Assembly: GCF_000502875.1 (NCBI RefSeq)
Contig: NZ_AYWX01000005.1
Location: 44,192-108,191 of the forward strand
Source of the DNA: Mesorhizobium sp. L2C084A000
GTDB lineage: Bacteria; Pseudomonadota; Alphaproteobacteria; Rhizobiales; Rhizobiaceae
Reading direction: 5' to 3'
Length of the DNA: 64,000 bases
Shown one piece after another: positions 33,989-43,538 of the stretch. How positions within the stretch are numbered: the first letter of the stretch is position 1; each line of letters starts with the position of its first letter. A program made the translations under genes and the position numbers. The notes beneath the pieces were generated by a model, which saw only the letters and a program-made list of their open reading frames with translations, ran no database searches and was not told the origin of the DNA.

Positions 33989-34903
33989 ATGATCCGTTTC
34001 TGGCCTTCCATGGTGATCGCATTTATTTCGCTGGCGGCAGTTTTGTTCGGTACGCTTTCGTCCTACGCGGACAGCTGCGGCGCGATCAGAAGCCAGTTGC
34101 TTTCGGCTGGCCGCAGCGGCGGGGCGAGCCCGGAGCTTGCCCAGTTGCGCCGGCAACTTGCAGCCATCCAGACTATCGAGAGACAGCGCCAGTGCACGGC
34201 GAAAAGTTCGCTTGGTGGTCTCTTCAACGCCTGCGCCGATCTCGCCAGGAGCCGCTCGGATGTGCAGCGCCGGATCGCTGCCGCCGGGAATTCGGGCCGC
34301 GACACAGCGGGCCTGCAGGCGCGCCTCGTCGCGCTTGGCTGTGCGCCTTCGGCAAAGCAACGGCCTGTGCGCGCCGCGCCCAGCACCCAATCGGCGACCA
34401 CCACGTTCGCCGGCAATGCGATGCTGTTTTGCGTGCGTCTGTCGGACGGGTATTTCTTCCCGGCGCCAAAGTCGCAGTTCGCCGCCAGTGGCGATTTTAA
34501 GGAGACGGTCGATCAATGCCGTTACATCTGCGATGACCCCGGCGTCGACCTCTACACGTTGAGCGACGCCAGCCTCGAAACCGACCAGATGACCGCACTC
34601 GACACGCGCAAACCCTATACCGAGCTGCCGGCAGCCTTCAGATATCGCGATGATGCGAATTTCAAGGCATGCGACGTCAAGCGCTACTACCAGCGGGTCA
34701 CCGAACTGCGAGCCAGGACCGTGACGCCCGCCAACATGCGCAACGCCATTATTCCGCTGCCGACGGCGAAGCCGGATCTCGGCACGGTTGCGGCCGTCGC
34801 CGGGATCGATGCCGAAGCCCCAGGTGCGGCCCAGCACCTTTCGATCGAGGCCGGCGAGCGGCCGGTGCGCGTGGTCGGCCCGGCATTTTTCCCGGCCGAA
34901 TGA
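33989..34903 (+). CDS. DUF2865 exported protein
   Basis: 304 residues from the ATG at 33989. A signal peptide (MIRFWPSMVIAFISLAAVLF, cleavage after SSYA) leads into the DUF2865 pattern: CGAIRSQLLSAGRSG, a helical LAQLRRQLAAIQTIERQRQCTAK, then AMLFCVRLSDGYFFPAPKSQF and DQCRYICDDPGVDLYTL. Several conserved cysteines suggest periplasmic disulfides. The family is restricted largely to Rhizobiales and of unknown function. An ATG at 33941 would add 16 residues before the signal peptide, so the later start is preferred. Confidence 0.82.
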   Translation: MIRFWPSMVIAFISLAAVLFGTLSSYADSCGAIRSQLLSAGRSGGASPELAQLRRQLAAIQTIERQRQCTAKSSLGGLFNACADLARSRSDVQRRIAAAGNSGRDTAGLQARLVALGCAPSAKQRPVRAAPSTQSATTTFAGNAMLFCVRLSDGYFFPAPKSQFAASGDFKETVDQCRYICDDPGVDLYTLSDASLETDQMTALDTRKPYTELPAAFRYRDDANFKACDVKRYYQRVTELRARTVTPANMRNAIIPLPTAKPDLGTVAAVAGIDAEAPGAAQHLSIEAGERPVRVVGPAFFPAE

Positions 34904-34974
34904 TCGCCGGTCTTCCCCGATCGGCGATCACCGGTGGCGGCGTGCGTGCTGCGATGCGGTTGCGTGATCCGTCT

Positions 34975-34999
34975 GGAACAGAGGGGCACTCACGGCGTT
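34975..34999 (+). promoter_or_regulatory. EcfG-type promoter before the 78-residue gene
   Basis: Exact GGAAC (34975-34979), 16-base spacer, CGTT (34996-34999). It lies 28 bases before the GTG of the next gene, a good distance for a start site plus ribosome-binding site. This is the consensus of the EcfG sigma factor encoded at 62804-63355. Confidence 0.65.
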
Positions 35000-35027
35000 G
35001 TGATCGATATCAGCCGGGAGGAACGCC

Positions 35028-35264
35028 GTGGCTACGTTCAGGGAAATGCGGGTGCTGGAGATCGTGGAAGACGACTCGCTGACCACCGAACAGAAAATCG
35101 CCGAACTGCGCGAGATCGAATCCGAGGCGCGTGGGTTGCAGCGGGCTGCCTCGGAGGGTCCAATGGACGACGATGACGGTTGGCAGGAAGATCTGCGTCA
35201 GGTTCGTCTTGCACTCGACAAGCTCGGAGCGAAGGAGCCGAAAAAAGGCGCTGCTTCCCTGTGA
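35028..35264 (+). CDS. Small acidic hypothetical protein, possible stress-regulon member
   Basis: 78 residues from a GTG with GGGAGGAACGCC upstream. Sequence features: MATFREMRVLEIVEDDSLTT, EQKIAELREIESEARGLQRAA and an acidic DDDDGW patch. The first half should be helical. No domain was recognised and no signal or membrane segment is present. The exact EcfG-type promoter 28 bases upstream makes it a likely general stress response gene. It ends 73 bases before the convergent lipoprotein gene. Confidence 0.7.
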   Translation: MATFREMRVLEIVEDDSLTTEQKIAELREIESEARGLQRAASEGPMDDDDGWQEDLRQVRLALDKLGAKEPKKGAASL

Positions 35265-35337
35265 AGGCCGGGTCACCGAGCTATCCGCGGATCGCGTTTT
35301 GTTTGATCGAAACCCGCTTTTAGGACCAAGCTCCAAT

Positions 35338-35688
35338 CTAATCGCAGACCATGCGAGCTCTCTTGCCAGGCTCGCTGACGTTCCTGCAGGTCAGCGATTT
35401 CGCCGGCGCCGATAGGGACGCCGACGCAGGCAACCTCGTCTGGTGCCGTCTCGGTGCGGCATGGCTGACCTTGCGCTCGGAAAAACGCCGGGGCGGCTGC
35501 GGCGCCACCGGAAAAGCGCCGTTTTCGACCTCGGCTTGCCCATAGTCGACATTCGGTGGCGGCCGATCCCAGAAGCGCCGGACATCGAGCGGCCTCGGGA
35601 TGACGACCGTGCCGTCATAACTGCGCGAGCAACCGCCGCCGAAAAGCAGCGCCAGCCCCATGAAAAAAGGCACAATCCGTCCAAGCAT
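35338..35688 (-). CDS. Putative lipoprotein
   Basis: 116 residues. The N-terminus MLGRIVPFFMGLALLFGGGC is a type II signal peptide with lipobox FGGGC, so the mature protein begins at the cysteine near residue 20. The remainder is proline- and arginine-rich (VVIPRPLDVRRFWDRPPPN) and probably disordered. No domain was recognised. The ATG at 35688 is preferred to an in-frame TTG two codons upstream. It is divergent from the hybrid kinase gene. Confidence 0.65.
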   Translation of the reverse strand: MLGRIVPFFMGLALLFGGGCSRSYDGTVVIPRPLDVRRFWDRPPPNVDYGQAEVENGAFPVAPQPPRRFSERKVSHAAPRRHQTRLPASASLSAPAKSLTCRNVSEPGKRARMVCD

Positions 35689-35878
35689 CAGCAATACCCC
35701 TGCCGTTGCTTATATAGCGGGTTCGACCCTGCCGACAACCGGGCGGATGAAGCAGACCCTGCCGCCCAATCCTGTCTAACCAACCGTTAAGGTTAGCGGA
35801 TCCTTAATGCTTCTCGGGCACATTCCGCCGACGAACCGCGGAGGAGGGTTCGGCCTTGGTTTTCGGGGTGGGGACGGC

Positions 35879-38800
35879 ATGGCGGAAGCGAACGAAACAA
35901 TCGGCGCGCGCGGCAAGCGCGAGCCTCGCAGATCCACTGCGCATGGCGATGATGCATCGTCGTCCGCCTCTTGCATGGATTCGAACGATGCGCTTCGCCA
36001 ACTCGTTGAAGCCGGTTCCGACTGGATCTGGGAGACCGACGCCGAACTGCGCTTCTCCTGGCTTTCGCAAAACTACCAGGCAGCCACTGGCATCGATCCG
36101 GCAAACGTGCTCGGCCGGTTCCGCTTCGACTTCCTCAACCAGGTCCTTAACGGCGATCGCAGTGGCGCCGCGCATCTGGAGGATCTGCAGGCGCACCGGC
36201 CTTTTCGCGACTTCGTCTACGAACTCAAGGGTGGCAACGCCGACTGTCGCTGGGTCTTGACGTCAGGCTTTCCGAAGTTCGACGACGAAGGAAGATTTGC
36301 CGGTTATCGCGGCAGCGGCCGCAACGTCACGGCACTGGCGGGCGCCTTCAAAGATCCGGGGCCGGGACCATCGGCCTACGGCGAGCCCGACCAGCATCTG
36401 GCCGACCTCGAGCGGACCATGGACGCCATGCATATGGGCGTCGTGCTTCTCGATGCCAGGCTCGACACGCTGATCATCAACAAGGCCTATCGCGACCTCT
36501 CGAGGATTCCGGACGGCGCTGTTAGCGTCGGCGCTCCGTTCAGCCTGTTGATGGAGCTCAACCGCCGCAGCGGCATCTATGGCGACATCGACGAACGGCA
36601 ATGGCAGCGCTACCTCGCCACCCGCCTCGACGAGATTCGCGCCGGATCCGTCGCGCCGCGCGAATTTGTCCATGCCAACGGCAGGACGATGATGTTCTCG
36701 GTGACGGCGTTGTCCGGGGGCAGGCGGCTGCTGACCTATTATGAGGTTACCGAGATCAAGCAGCGCGATGCGGAGATCAAAAGCGCCAATGCCAAGATCG
36801 CAGAGACCTTCGCCAGTCTCCGCAGTATGGTCGACCAGATGCCGATCGGTGTCCTCGTCCTCGACGCCGATATGCGCGCCGAGATCATCAACCGTGCTTT
36901 CTATGATTTCTGGCAGATCGACGTCCGGCGCGCCGAGATCGGCTGCAGCTTCCGCGATCTGATGGACGCCAGCCGCGACATCGATCCGTTTGGTGCCGAC
37001 GATGCATCATGGCAGCGGCATGTCGCAGAGCGCGAGGCGGAAATCAGGGCCGGGATCGCCGCCTCGCGGCAGTTCCCGCGCAATGACGGCCGCACCCTGA
37101 TCTCGTCGATGGCGCCGCTGGCCGGCGGCAGGCGGCTGATCTCCTATGTCGACGTCACCGACATGAAGGACCGGGAGGCCGAACTTGCCGACGCGCTGGA
37201 GAAGGCGCGGCTGGCGGAGGCGGTGATCAACGCCGTCAAGGATCCGATCTTCGTCAAGGACGACCATCTGCGTTTCGTCTTCGTCAACGAGGCGTTCGCC
37301 GCTCTGTTTGGCCAGACGCCGCAAGCCATGCTCGGCAAGCCCGGCGGCGATTTCCTTACCACAAAGGACACCGCGCTTTTCGAGCATAGCGAACGTGACG
37401 TCCTTGCGACCGGGCGGCCGTACGAAGTGGAAGAGAATTTCGAGGCCGATGGCGCCAGCCGATCGCGCATCGTCAGGAAGAGCCGCGTCGGCATGGCCAG
37501 CGGCCGCAACTATGTTGCCGGCTTCCTGTTCGACATTTCCGACATGAAGCGCCGCGAGACCGAGGCGCAGGATGCGCGCAAGCATCTCGCCAGCGTGCTG
37601 GAATCCTTGCCGGCCGCCGTGATCATCTACGATAGCGACGACAGGTTCGTGTTCGCCAACCGCAAGATCCAGGATACGCTGCCGGCCTTGAAGCCGGCAT
37701 GGCAGCCCGGCTGCACATTCCGCGAGGCACTCGTTCTGGGCCATGCGAACGGCTATTTCCGCAACAGCGGCGATCCACAAGTCGACCAGCTCTACGACAG
37801 CGACCATGACCGCTGGCTGGATGCGATCCTCGCCCGCTACCGCTTGCCCAATTCCTGCTACGAGCGTCATAACCCCGACGGCCGCTGGTACCAAGTCTAC
37901 GACATGCGGACCGATGATGGCACCTTCATTGGTGTTCGCGTCGACATCTCCGAGATCAAGAGCCGCGAGGCGGCATTGCGCGATTCGATGCGCCAGATCG
38001 ACCTGTTCCGGCACGTGATGGACGAGTTGCCGGTGGCCGCCTTCATCAAGGCGCAGGACCTGAGCATCGAATTCGTCAACAAGGCCTGGTGCGCGATCAC
38101 CGGCTTGGCCAAGGAGGATGTCATCGGCCGCACCGACCGGCAGTTGTTCGGTGCGCAGGACGCCGATGGCTACAGCCATGACGACACGCAAGTCGTCGTG
38201 ACGGGCGCCGTCAAGGAGGTCGAGGAACCCGTCACCCATCGCGACGGTACGGTTCGGCAGTTGATGACGCGCAAGAGCCGCCTGGTGACGCTGGACGGGT
38301 CGGTGCATCTGGTCGGTTCGAGCACCGACATCACCGACGTCAAGGCGCGCGAGCGTGCGCTGGAAGAAAGCATGCGCGAGAACGAGGTGTTCCGCAGCCT
38401 GATCGACAACGTGCCGGTATCGATCTACGCCAAGCGCTCCGATCTCCGGCAGTTCTATGTCAACAAGGGCTGGTGCGATCTCACGGGCTTCCGCAAGGAA
38501 GAGGCTATCGGCAAGACCGACATCGAGATTTTCGGGCCGGATGGCGAGGCTTTCGTCAATGGCGACCTCGCCGTGCTGCGCACCGGCGAAACCCAGGAGG
38601 TCGAAGAGACGGTGACGTTGGCCGACGGCAGCGTCAGGCATCAATTCGCCCGCAAGGGCGCGATGATCGCCTCCGATGGCTCGCTCTATTTGATCGGCTC
38701 GACCACCGACATAACCGAGCTGAAGATGCGAGAGGCCGAACTGCGCGAGGCGCGTCAGCGCGCCGTGCTCGCCGACCGCGCCAAGTCGGAATTCCTCGCC

Positions 38801-40438
38801 AATATGAGCCACGAGATCCGCACGCCGATGAACGGCGTGCTCGGCATGGCCGAACTGCTGGCCAAATCGGACCTCGACCCGAAGCAGAAGACGTTTACCG
38901 ACATCATCGTGAAATCGGGCAATGCGCTGCTCACCATCATCAACGACATCCTGGACTTCTCCAAGATCGATGCCGGTCAGCTGGTGCTCGATCCGGCGCC
39001 CTTCAATCTGGCCGAGGCGATCGAGGACGTGGCGACGCTGGTGTCCACACGGGCCAAGGAGAAGGATCTCGAGCTGATCGTTCGTGTCGAGCCTCGGCTC
39101 GAGAGCCTGTTCGTCGGCGATGTCGGCCGTATCAGGCAGATCGTCACCAACCTGCTCGGCAACGCGGTGAAATTCACCGATGAAGGCCATGTGCTGGTCG
39201 ACGTCACCGGCGAGAGTGTTCCAACCGGAACGAAGCTGACGATCTCGGTCACCGATACCGGTATCGGTATCCCCGAGGAAAAACTGAAACTGGTGTTCGA
39301 GAAATTCAGCCAGGTCGACACCTCTTCGACGAGGCGACACGAGGGGACCGGTCTCGGCCTCGCCATCACCTCGCGGCTCGTCGAGCTGATGGGCGGCGAT
39401 ATCGGGGTCGAAAGTGCGGAAGGCAAGGGCTCGACTTTCTGGTTCTCGGTGACGCTGCCGAGGGCCGGACAGCAGAACGGACAGCGCATCATGCCGATCG
39501 ACGTGACCGGTGCGCGTGTGCTGATCGTCGACGACAATGCCGTCAATCGGGCCATCCTGACCGAACAGATGACATCGTGGACGTTCGATTCCTGCGCGGC
39601 CGAAAGCGGCGCCGAAGGCCTCAAGGTGCTGATCGCCGCCGCGGCCTATGGCGTGCCGGTCGACTGCGTCGTGCTCGACTACCAGATGCCTGAAATGAGC
39701 GGCGCCGAAATGGCGCGGATCGTGCGCAACACCGCCGGTCTTGCCGGCACGCCGATCATCATGCTGACCTCGGTCGACCAGTCGCTCGCCAACACCAGCT
39801 ATCGCGATCTCGGCATCGATGCCCAGCTGATCAAGCCGGCGCGCTCTTCGGTGCTGCTGGAAACGCTGGTCGCCACCATCCAGCGGCATCGCCACAATAC
39901 TGGCGACACGCAGCCGCTCGCGGCCGACGCCACTCCAGGCAATGTTGCGCGGCCGCAGCCCTCGGCACCGTCCGAACAGCGGGCGCTGCTGCAGCCGCCT
40001 TCGATTCGCCCCCGGCCACCGGTGGCGGCTGGCGGCGACAGGCTGGATATCCTGGTGGCCGAGGACAATGAGGTGAACCAGATGGTGTTCACCCAGATCC
40101 TCGGCGAGACCGGTTATGGTTTCGAGATCGTCGGCAATGGCCGCAAGGCGCTCGACGCCTTTGGCCGGCTCAACCCGTGCATGATCCTGATGGATGTCTC
40201 CATGCCGGAGATGAACGGTCTCGAAGCAACCGCCGCCATTCGCCGGCTGGAGGAAGAAACCGGCACGCATGTGCCGATCGTCGGCGTCACCGCGCATGCG
40301 CTGAAGGGCGACCGCGAGCGCTGCCTGGAGGCAGGCATGGACGACTATCTGCCCAAGCCGATCAGTCCCCGGGCGTTGCTCGAGAAGGTCGAGCGCTGGG
40401 TCGGCGCCAGCCGGCAGGCGCAGCGCAACGCCGGATAA
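35879..40438 (+). CDS. Giant soluble hybrid histidine kinase with about seven PAS domains
   Basis: 1519 residues and no membrane segment, so cytosolic. About seven PAS or PAS_7-type sensor domains occupy residues ~30-950. Two of them (~170-310 and ~310-450) share the MVDQMPIGVLVLDAD / MDAMHMGVVLLDAR pattern. Then HisKA with FLANMSHEIRTPMNGV (His978), HATPase with NLLGNAVKFTDEG, DTGIGIPEEK and GTGLGLAI, receiver 1 (Asp1267 in VLDYQMPEM) and receiver 2 (Asp1439 in LMDVSMPEMNG). There is no HPt, so a separate phosphotransferase is needed. An ATG at 35807 would add 24 residues. It occupies the place where phoR often lies in rhizobia. Confidence 0.93.
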   Translation: MAEANETIGARGKREPRRSTAHGDDASSSASCMDSNDALRQLVEAGSDWIWETDAELRFSWLSQNYQAATGIDPANVLGRFRFDFLNQVLNGDRSGAAHLEDLQAHRPFRDFVYELKGGNADCRWVLTSGFPKFDDEGRFAGYRGSGRNVTALAGAFKDPGPGPSAYGEPDQHLADLERTMDAMHMGVVLLDARLDTLIINKAYRDLSRIPDGAVSVGAPFSLLMELNRRSGIYGDIDERQWQRYLATRLDEIRAGSVAPREFVHANGRTMMFSVTALSGGRRLLTYYEVTEIKQRDAEIKSANAKIAETFASLRSMVDQMPIGVLVLDADMRAEIINRAFYDFWQIDVRRAEIGCSFRDLMDASRDIDPFGADDASWQRHVAEREAEIRAGIAASRQFPRNDGRTLISSMAPLAGGRRLISYVDVTDMKDREAELADALEKARLAEAVINAVKDPIFVKDDHLRFVFVNEAFAALFGQTPQAMLGKPGGDFLTTKDTALFEHSERDVLATGRPYEVEENFEADGASRSRIVRKSRVGMASGRNYVAGFLFDISDMKRRETEAQDARKHLASVLESLPAAVIIYDSDDRFVFANRKIQDTLPALKPAWQPGCTFREALVLGHANGYFRNSGDPQVDQLYDSDHDRWLDAILARYRLPNSCYERHNPDGRWYQVYDMRTDDGTFIGVRVDISEIKSREAALRDSMRQIDLFRHVMDELPVAAFIKAQDLSIEFVNKAWCAITGLAKEDVIGRTDRQLFGAQDADGYSHDDTQVVVTGAVKEVEEPVTHRDGTVRQLMTRKSRLVTLDGSVHLVGSSTDITDVKARERALEESMRENEVFRSLIDNVPVSIYAKRSDLRQFYVNKGWCDLTGFRKEEAIGKTDIEIFGPDGEAFVNGDLAVLRTGETQEVEETVTLADGSVRHQFARKGAMIASDGSLYLIGSTTDITELKMREAELREARQRAVLADRAKSEFLANMSHEIRTPMNGVLGMAELLAKSDLDPKQKTFTDIIVKSGNALLTIINDILDFSKIDAGQLVLDPAPFNLAEAIEDVATLVSTRAKEKDLELIVRVEPRLESLFVGDVGRIRQIVTNLLGNAVKFTDEGHVLVDVTGESVPTGTKLTISVTDTGIGIPEEKLKLVFEKFSQVDTSSTRRHEGTGLGLAITSRLVELMGGDIGVESAEGKGSTFWFSVTLPRAGQQNGQRIMPIDVTGARVLIVDDNAVNRAILTEQMTSWTFDSCAAESGAEGLKVLIAAAAYGVPVDCVVLDYQMPEMSGAEMARIVRNTAGLAGTPIIMLTSVDQSLANTSYRDLGIDAQLIKPARSSVLLETLVATIQRHRHNTGDTQPLAADATPGNVARPQPSAPSEQRALLQPPSIRPRPPVAAGGDRLDILVAEDNEVNQMVFTQILGETGYGFEIVGNGRKALDAFGRLNPCMILMDVSMPEMNGLEATAAIRRLEEETGTHVPIVGVTAHALKGDRERCLEAGMDDYLPKPISPRALLEKVERWVGASRQAQRNAG

Positions 40439-40853
40439 GGCCGGCTCTGCCCGAGTGCCGGGAATACGGCGAAGATTCGCGCCCCTGTCAGCGGCCAAGA
40501 CTATGGTGCGATCGCACCATATGAAAGGCGGCATCCAGCCGAGACAATGGCGACATACGAATTCCGCTCTTCCCAGTTACGGGCGGGAGCAGCGACCGCC
40601 GGCATGAGACAGCGTCAACCTACCCCAACGGACCTGTTTTCGGCGATGGCCCGGCCACGACACCGTCTGGCTGAGAGCAACGCGCTCCCGTCCGGCTTTT
40701 CTTCATAAAGGCCGGCTGATCTCCAAATCGCCGGCCAGCCTCGACCGAATCGAGCAAGTCCCTGATTCCGGTGACAAAGCCGGGCTGCGTCGGGAGTGCC
40801 GGCCAGGCGGCATTCTGCTCATCCCGATGACGCGTTACCGGGGTGACATCAAA
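40439..40853. other. Intergenic region with a perfect 20-base palindrome
   Basis: No gene is seen between the kinase and pstS. A perfect palindrome with arms TATGGTGCGA/TCGCACCATA lies at 40502-40521, 64 bases past the kinase stop. It has no T-run, so it is not a standard terminator. The rest of the gap shows no feature until the Pho box. Confidence 0.6.
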
Positions 40854-40871
40854 CTGTCATGCGACTGTTAT
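40854..40871 (+). promoter_or_regulatory. Pho box of the pstSCAB-phoUB operon
   Basis: CTGTCAT-GCGA-CTGTTAT: two 7-base direct repeats separated by four bases, matching the PhoB-binding Pho box. It ends 77 bases before the pstS ATG. A TATAAT overlaps its end (40869-40874); a weaker -10 near 40881 would have the usual spacing for PhoB activation. Confidence 0.9.
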
Positions 40872-40947
40872 AATCGAAGGCTATTGGCCTCAGCGGGTGC
40901 CGACTGACGAGCGCCGAGAGACCATCTTCCGAACAGGAGCAGGCCAC

Positions 40948-41976
40948 ATGAAGAAATTCCTCTATACGGCGTCGGCCGCTGCGCTTGCGCTCGCCGCGAC
41001 GTCCGGCTTCGCCGCTGCGCGCGACCAGATCCAGGTCGCCGGGTCATCGACCGTGTTACCTTATGCCAAGATTGTCGCCGAGCAGTTCGGCGAAACATTC
41101 ACCAACTTCAAGACCCCGGTCGTCGAATCCGGCGGCAGCGGCGCGGGCATCAAGGAATTCTGCAAGGGCGTCGGCGAAGACACAATCGACATCGCCAACT
41201 CGTCGCGTCCGATCAAGGCGGACGAACTCAAGTCCTGCGCCGACGCCGGCGTGAAAGAAGTCCAGGAAGTCCGGATCGGCTATGACGGCATCGTCTTCGC
41301 CACCGACATCAAGGGCCCGGATTGGGCGCTGGTTCCCGCCGACATCTACAAGGCGCTCGCGGCCAAGCTGGTCGTCGACGGCAAGCTGGTCGACAATCCG
41401 AACACCAAGTGGAGCCAGGTCAATCCGAAGCTGCCCGACTGGGACATCGCCGCCTACATTCCGGGCGAAAAGCACGGCACGCGCGAAGTGTTCGAGACCA
41501 AGCTCCTCGATGCCGGCTGTGACAAGGCTGCTCTCAAGGCTGCCGGCATTGCCGACGACAAGGAAATCGGCAAAACCTGCATCGCCATCCGCAAGGACGG
41601 CAAGGCCGTCGACATCGATGGCGACTATACCGAGACGCTCGCCCGCATCGACTCCAACAAGACCGGCGTCGGCGTGTTTGGCCTCGCCTTCTATGAAAAC
41701 AATGCCGACAAGCTGAAGGTCGCCACCGTGGAAGGCATCGTGCCTTCGACCGAGACGATCGCCAGCGGCAAGTATCCCGTCTCGCGCCCGCTGTTCTTCT
41801 ACGTCAAGAAGGCGCATCTGGGCGTCGTTCCCGGCCTCAAGGAATATGTCGAGTTCTTCCTTGACGACCAGATGGTTGGCCCGGAAAGCCCGCTCGCCGA
41901 ATACGGCCTCGTTGCTGCTCCGGATGCCGAGCGTCAGGCCCAGCGTGACGCTTTCGCCGCCGGAAAGTCGATGTAA
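40948..41976 (+). CDS. pstS: Phosphate ABC transporter, periplasmic binding protein PstS
   Basis: 342 residues. Signal peptide MKKFLYTASAAALALAATSG, cleavage after GFAAA. The mature part begins DQIQVAGSSTVLPYAKIVAEQF, with the phosphate-contacting VESGGSGAGIKEFCKG and IANSSRPIK. PGEKHGTREVFE is typical of this PstS subtype. It captures phosphate in the periplasm for PstCAB. AACAGGAGCAGGCC precedes the ATG at 40948. First gene of the Pho operon, directly behind the Pho box, so induced by phosphate starvation. Confidence 0.97.
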   Translation: MKKFLYTASAAALALAATSGFAAARDQIQVAGSSTVLPYAKIVAEQFGETFTNFKTPVVESGGSGAGIKEFCKGVGEDTIDIANSSRPIKADELKSCADAGVKEVQEVRIGYDGIVFATDIKGPDWALVPADIYKALAAKLVVDGKLVDNPNTKWSQVNPKLPDWDIAAYIPGEKHGTREVFETKLLDAGCDKAALKAAGIADDKEIGKTCIAIRKDGKAVDIDGDYTETLARIDSNKTGVGVFGLAFYENNADKLKVATVEGIVPSTETIASGKYPVSRPLFFYVKKAHLGVVPGLKEYVEFFLDDQMVGPESPLAEYGLVAAPDAERQAQRDAFAAGKSM

Positions 41977-42071
41977 TCAGCTGCCGCACCGGGGTGCGGG
42001 CCAATCCCGCGCCCCGGTTTCATCGCAGGCCGCAATGGCGGCTGCGTAAGAATTTCTCTTGGGGTGGGTCC

Positions 42072-43538
42072 ATGTCGTCCTTGCTCGTACTGGCCATCGT
42101 CGTTGCCGTCGGCCTGGTTGCCTTTTTCATCGGCCGGCAACGTGCCGCGGCCCAGGACAATGGCAAGGTCAAGCCGCATTCGCGCGCCCACTATCATGGC
42201 TGGTGGGCCTTCCTGCTCGCCGTTCTGCCTGCTCTTTTGCTGCTTGCCGTCTGGACCGTCGGGTCTTCCATCTATCTGGACCGACACATTCACGCTGCCT
42301 TGCCCGAGCGCACCGTCGACAGCAAGGTTGCCAGTGAGGCACTGGATGTCAGCCTGGTAAAGAGCCTCGCCAGGGGCCTGCGCAAACTCGATGCAGGCAC
42401 ACTGGCCGCAATGCCTGCCAGCTTTGCCGAGCTGCAGCCGCTCCTCGCCGCCAAGGGTGTGGCACTGGCGAGCGACACGCAGGATTACATGATCCCGATC
42501 GCCGTCGAGGCGAACAAGGTCCAGGACCGGCTCGGCCTGTTCGGCGCCATTGTCATTCTCGTTTCCTCGATCGCCGGCGCCTTCTATGCGCTCAGGCAGA
42601 TCGAGCCGCGCGCCAGGGCACGCAACAATGTCGAGAGGCTGATGCTGTGGGGGCTGCTTGCCGCCTCCACCATCGCTATCCTGACCACCATCGGCATCGT
42701 GCTTTCGATGCTGTTCCAGACGATCACCTTCTTCGAAAGCGTCTCGCCGATGAGGTTCTTCTTCGGCACCGTCTGGGATCCGCGTTTTTCCGCTGCCGGT
42801 TCGGGCGGCAGCCAGGGCCAGTTCGGCCTGATCCCGCTTCTTGCGGGCACGCTCTACATCGCCGCCGTCGCACTGCTGGTTGCGGTGCCGGTGGGGCTGA
42901 TGTCGGCTGTCTACATGGCCGAATATGCAACGCCCAGGGTGCGCTCGGTGGTCAAGCCGGCGCTTGAACTGCTGGCCGGCATACCGACCATCGTCTATGG
43001 CATCTTCGCCGTCGTCACGCTTGGGCCATTCCTGCGCGATCTGTCCGCGGCACTGACCGGCGGTTCGCCCTTCATCCAGGGCCAGAGCATCTTCACCGCC
43101 GGCCTGGTCATGGGCGTCATGCTGATCCCGGTCGTGTCCTCTCTTTCGGACGACATCATAACCGCGGTGCCGCGCGCCATGCGCGACGGGTCGCTTGGCC
43201 TCGGCGCGACCCGCTCCGAGACGATCAAGCGGGTGATCCTGCCGGCTGCACTGCCCGGCATCGTCGGCGCCATCCTGCTGACTGCCTCGCGCGCCATCGG
43301 CGAAACGATGATTGTCGTGCTGGCGGCGGGCGTCGCCGCTAACCTCACCATCAACCCGTTCGAGGCGATGACGACCATCACCGTCAAGATCGTCAACCAG
43401 CTCACCGGCGACCTCGAGTTCAATTCGCCGCAGACGCTGGTCGCCTTCGCGCTCGGCCTGACGCTGTTCGCGCTGACGTTGGTGATGAACATCGTCGCGC
43501 TCTACATCGTGCGCAAATATCGGGAGCAGTACGAATGA
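42072..43538 (+). CDS. pstC: Phosphate ABC transporter permease PstC
   Basis: 488 residues, the long rhizobial form with about 200 extra N-terminal residues, including two membrane helices and a periplasmic loop. The core permease has the EAA-type loop ([35 protein letters not shown]). It forms the inner-membrane channel with PstA. GGGGTGGGTCC precedes the ATG at 42072. It overlaps pstA by 4 bases (ATGA), implying translational coupling. Confidence 0.96.
   Translation: MSSLLVLAIVVAVGLVAFFIGRQRAAAQDNGKVKPHSRAHYHGWWAFLLAVLPALLLLAVWTVGSSIYLDRHIHAALPERTVDSKVASEALDVSLVKSLARGLRKLDAGTLAAMPASFAELQPLLAAKGVALASDTQDYMIPIAVEANKVQDRLGLFGAIVILVSSIAGAFYALRQIEPRARARNNVERLMLWGLLAASTIAILTTIGIVLSMLFQTITFFESVSPMRFFFGTVWDPRFSAAGSGGSQGQFGLIPLLAGTLYIAAVALLVAVPVGLMSAVYMAEYATPRVRSVVKPALELLAGIPTIVYGIFAVVTLGPFLRDLSAALTGGSPFIQGQSIFTAGLVMGVMLIPVVSSLSDDIITAVPRAMRDGSLGLGATRSETIKRVILPAALPGIVGAILLTASRAIGETMIVVLAAGVAANLTINPFEAMTTITVKIVNQLTGDLEFNSPQTLVAFALGLTLFALTLVMNIVALYIVRKYREQYE

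Noticed and set aside
35776-35795. CtrA-like site before the hybrid kinase
   Set aside because: The minus-strand reading TTAA-N7-TTAG departs from the consensus at the last positions and is equally explained as an inverted repeat CTAACC/GGTTAG.
37007-40534. A 1175-codon open frame on the minus strand
   Set aside because: It lies wholly antisense to the hybrid kinase, whose PAS, kinase and receiver motifs are intact on the plus strand. The antisense product has no recognisable domain; such frames are common opposite GC-rich genes.
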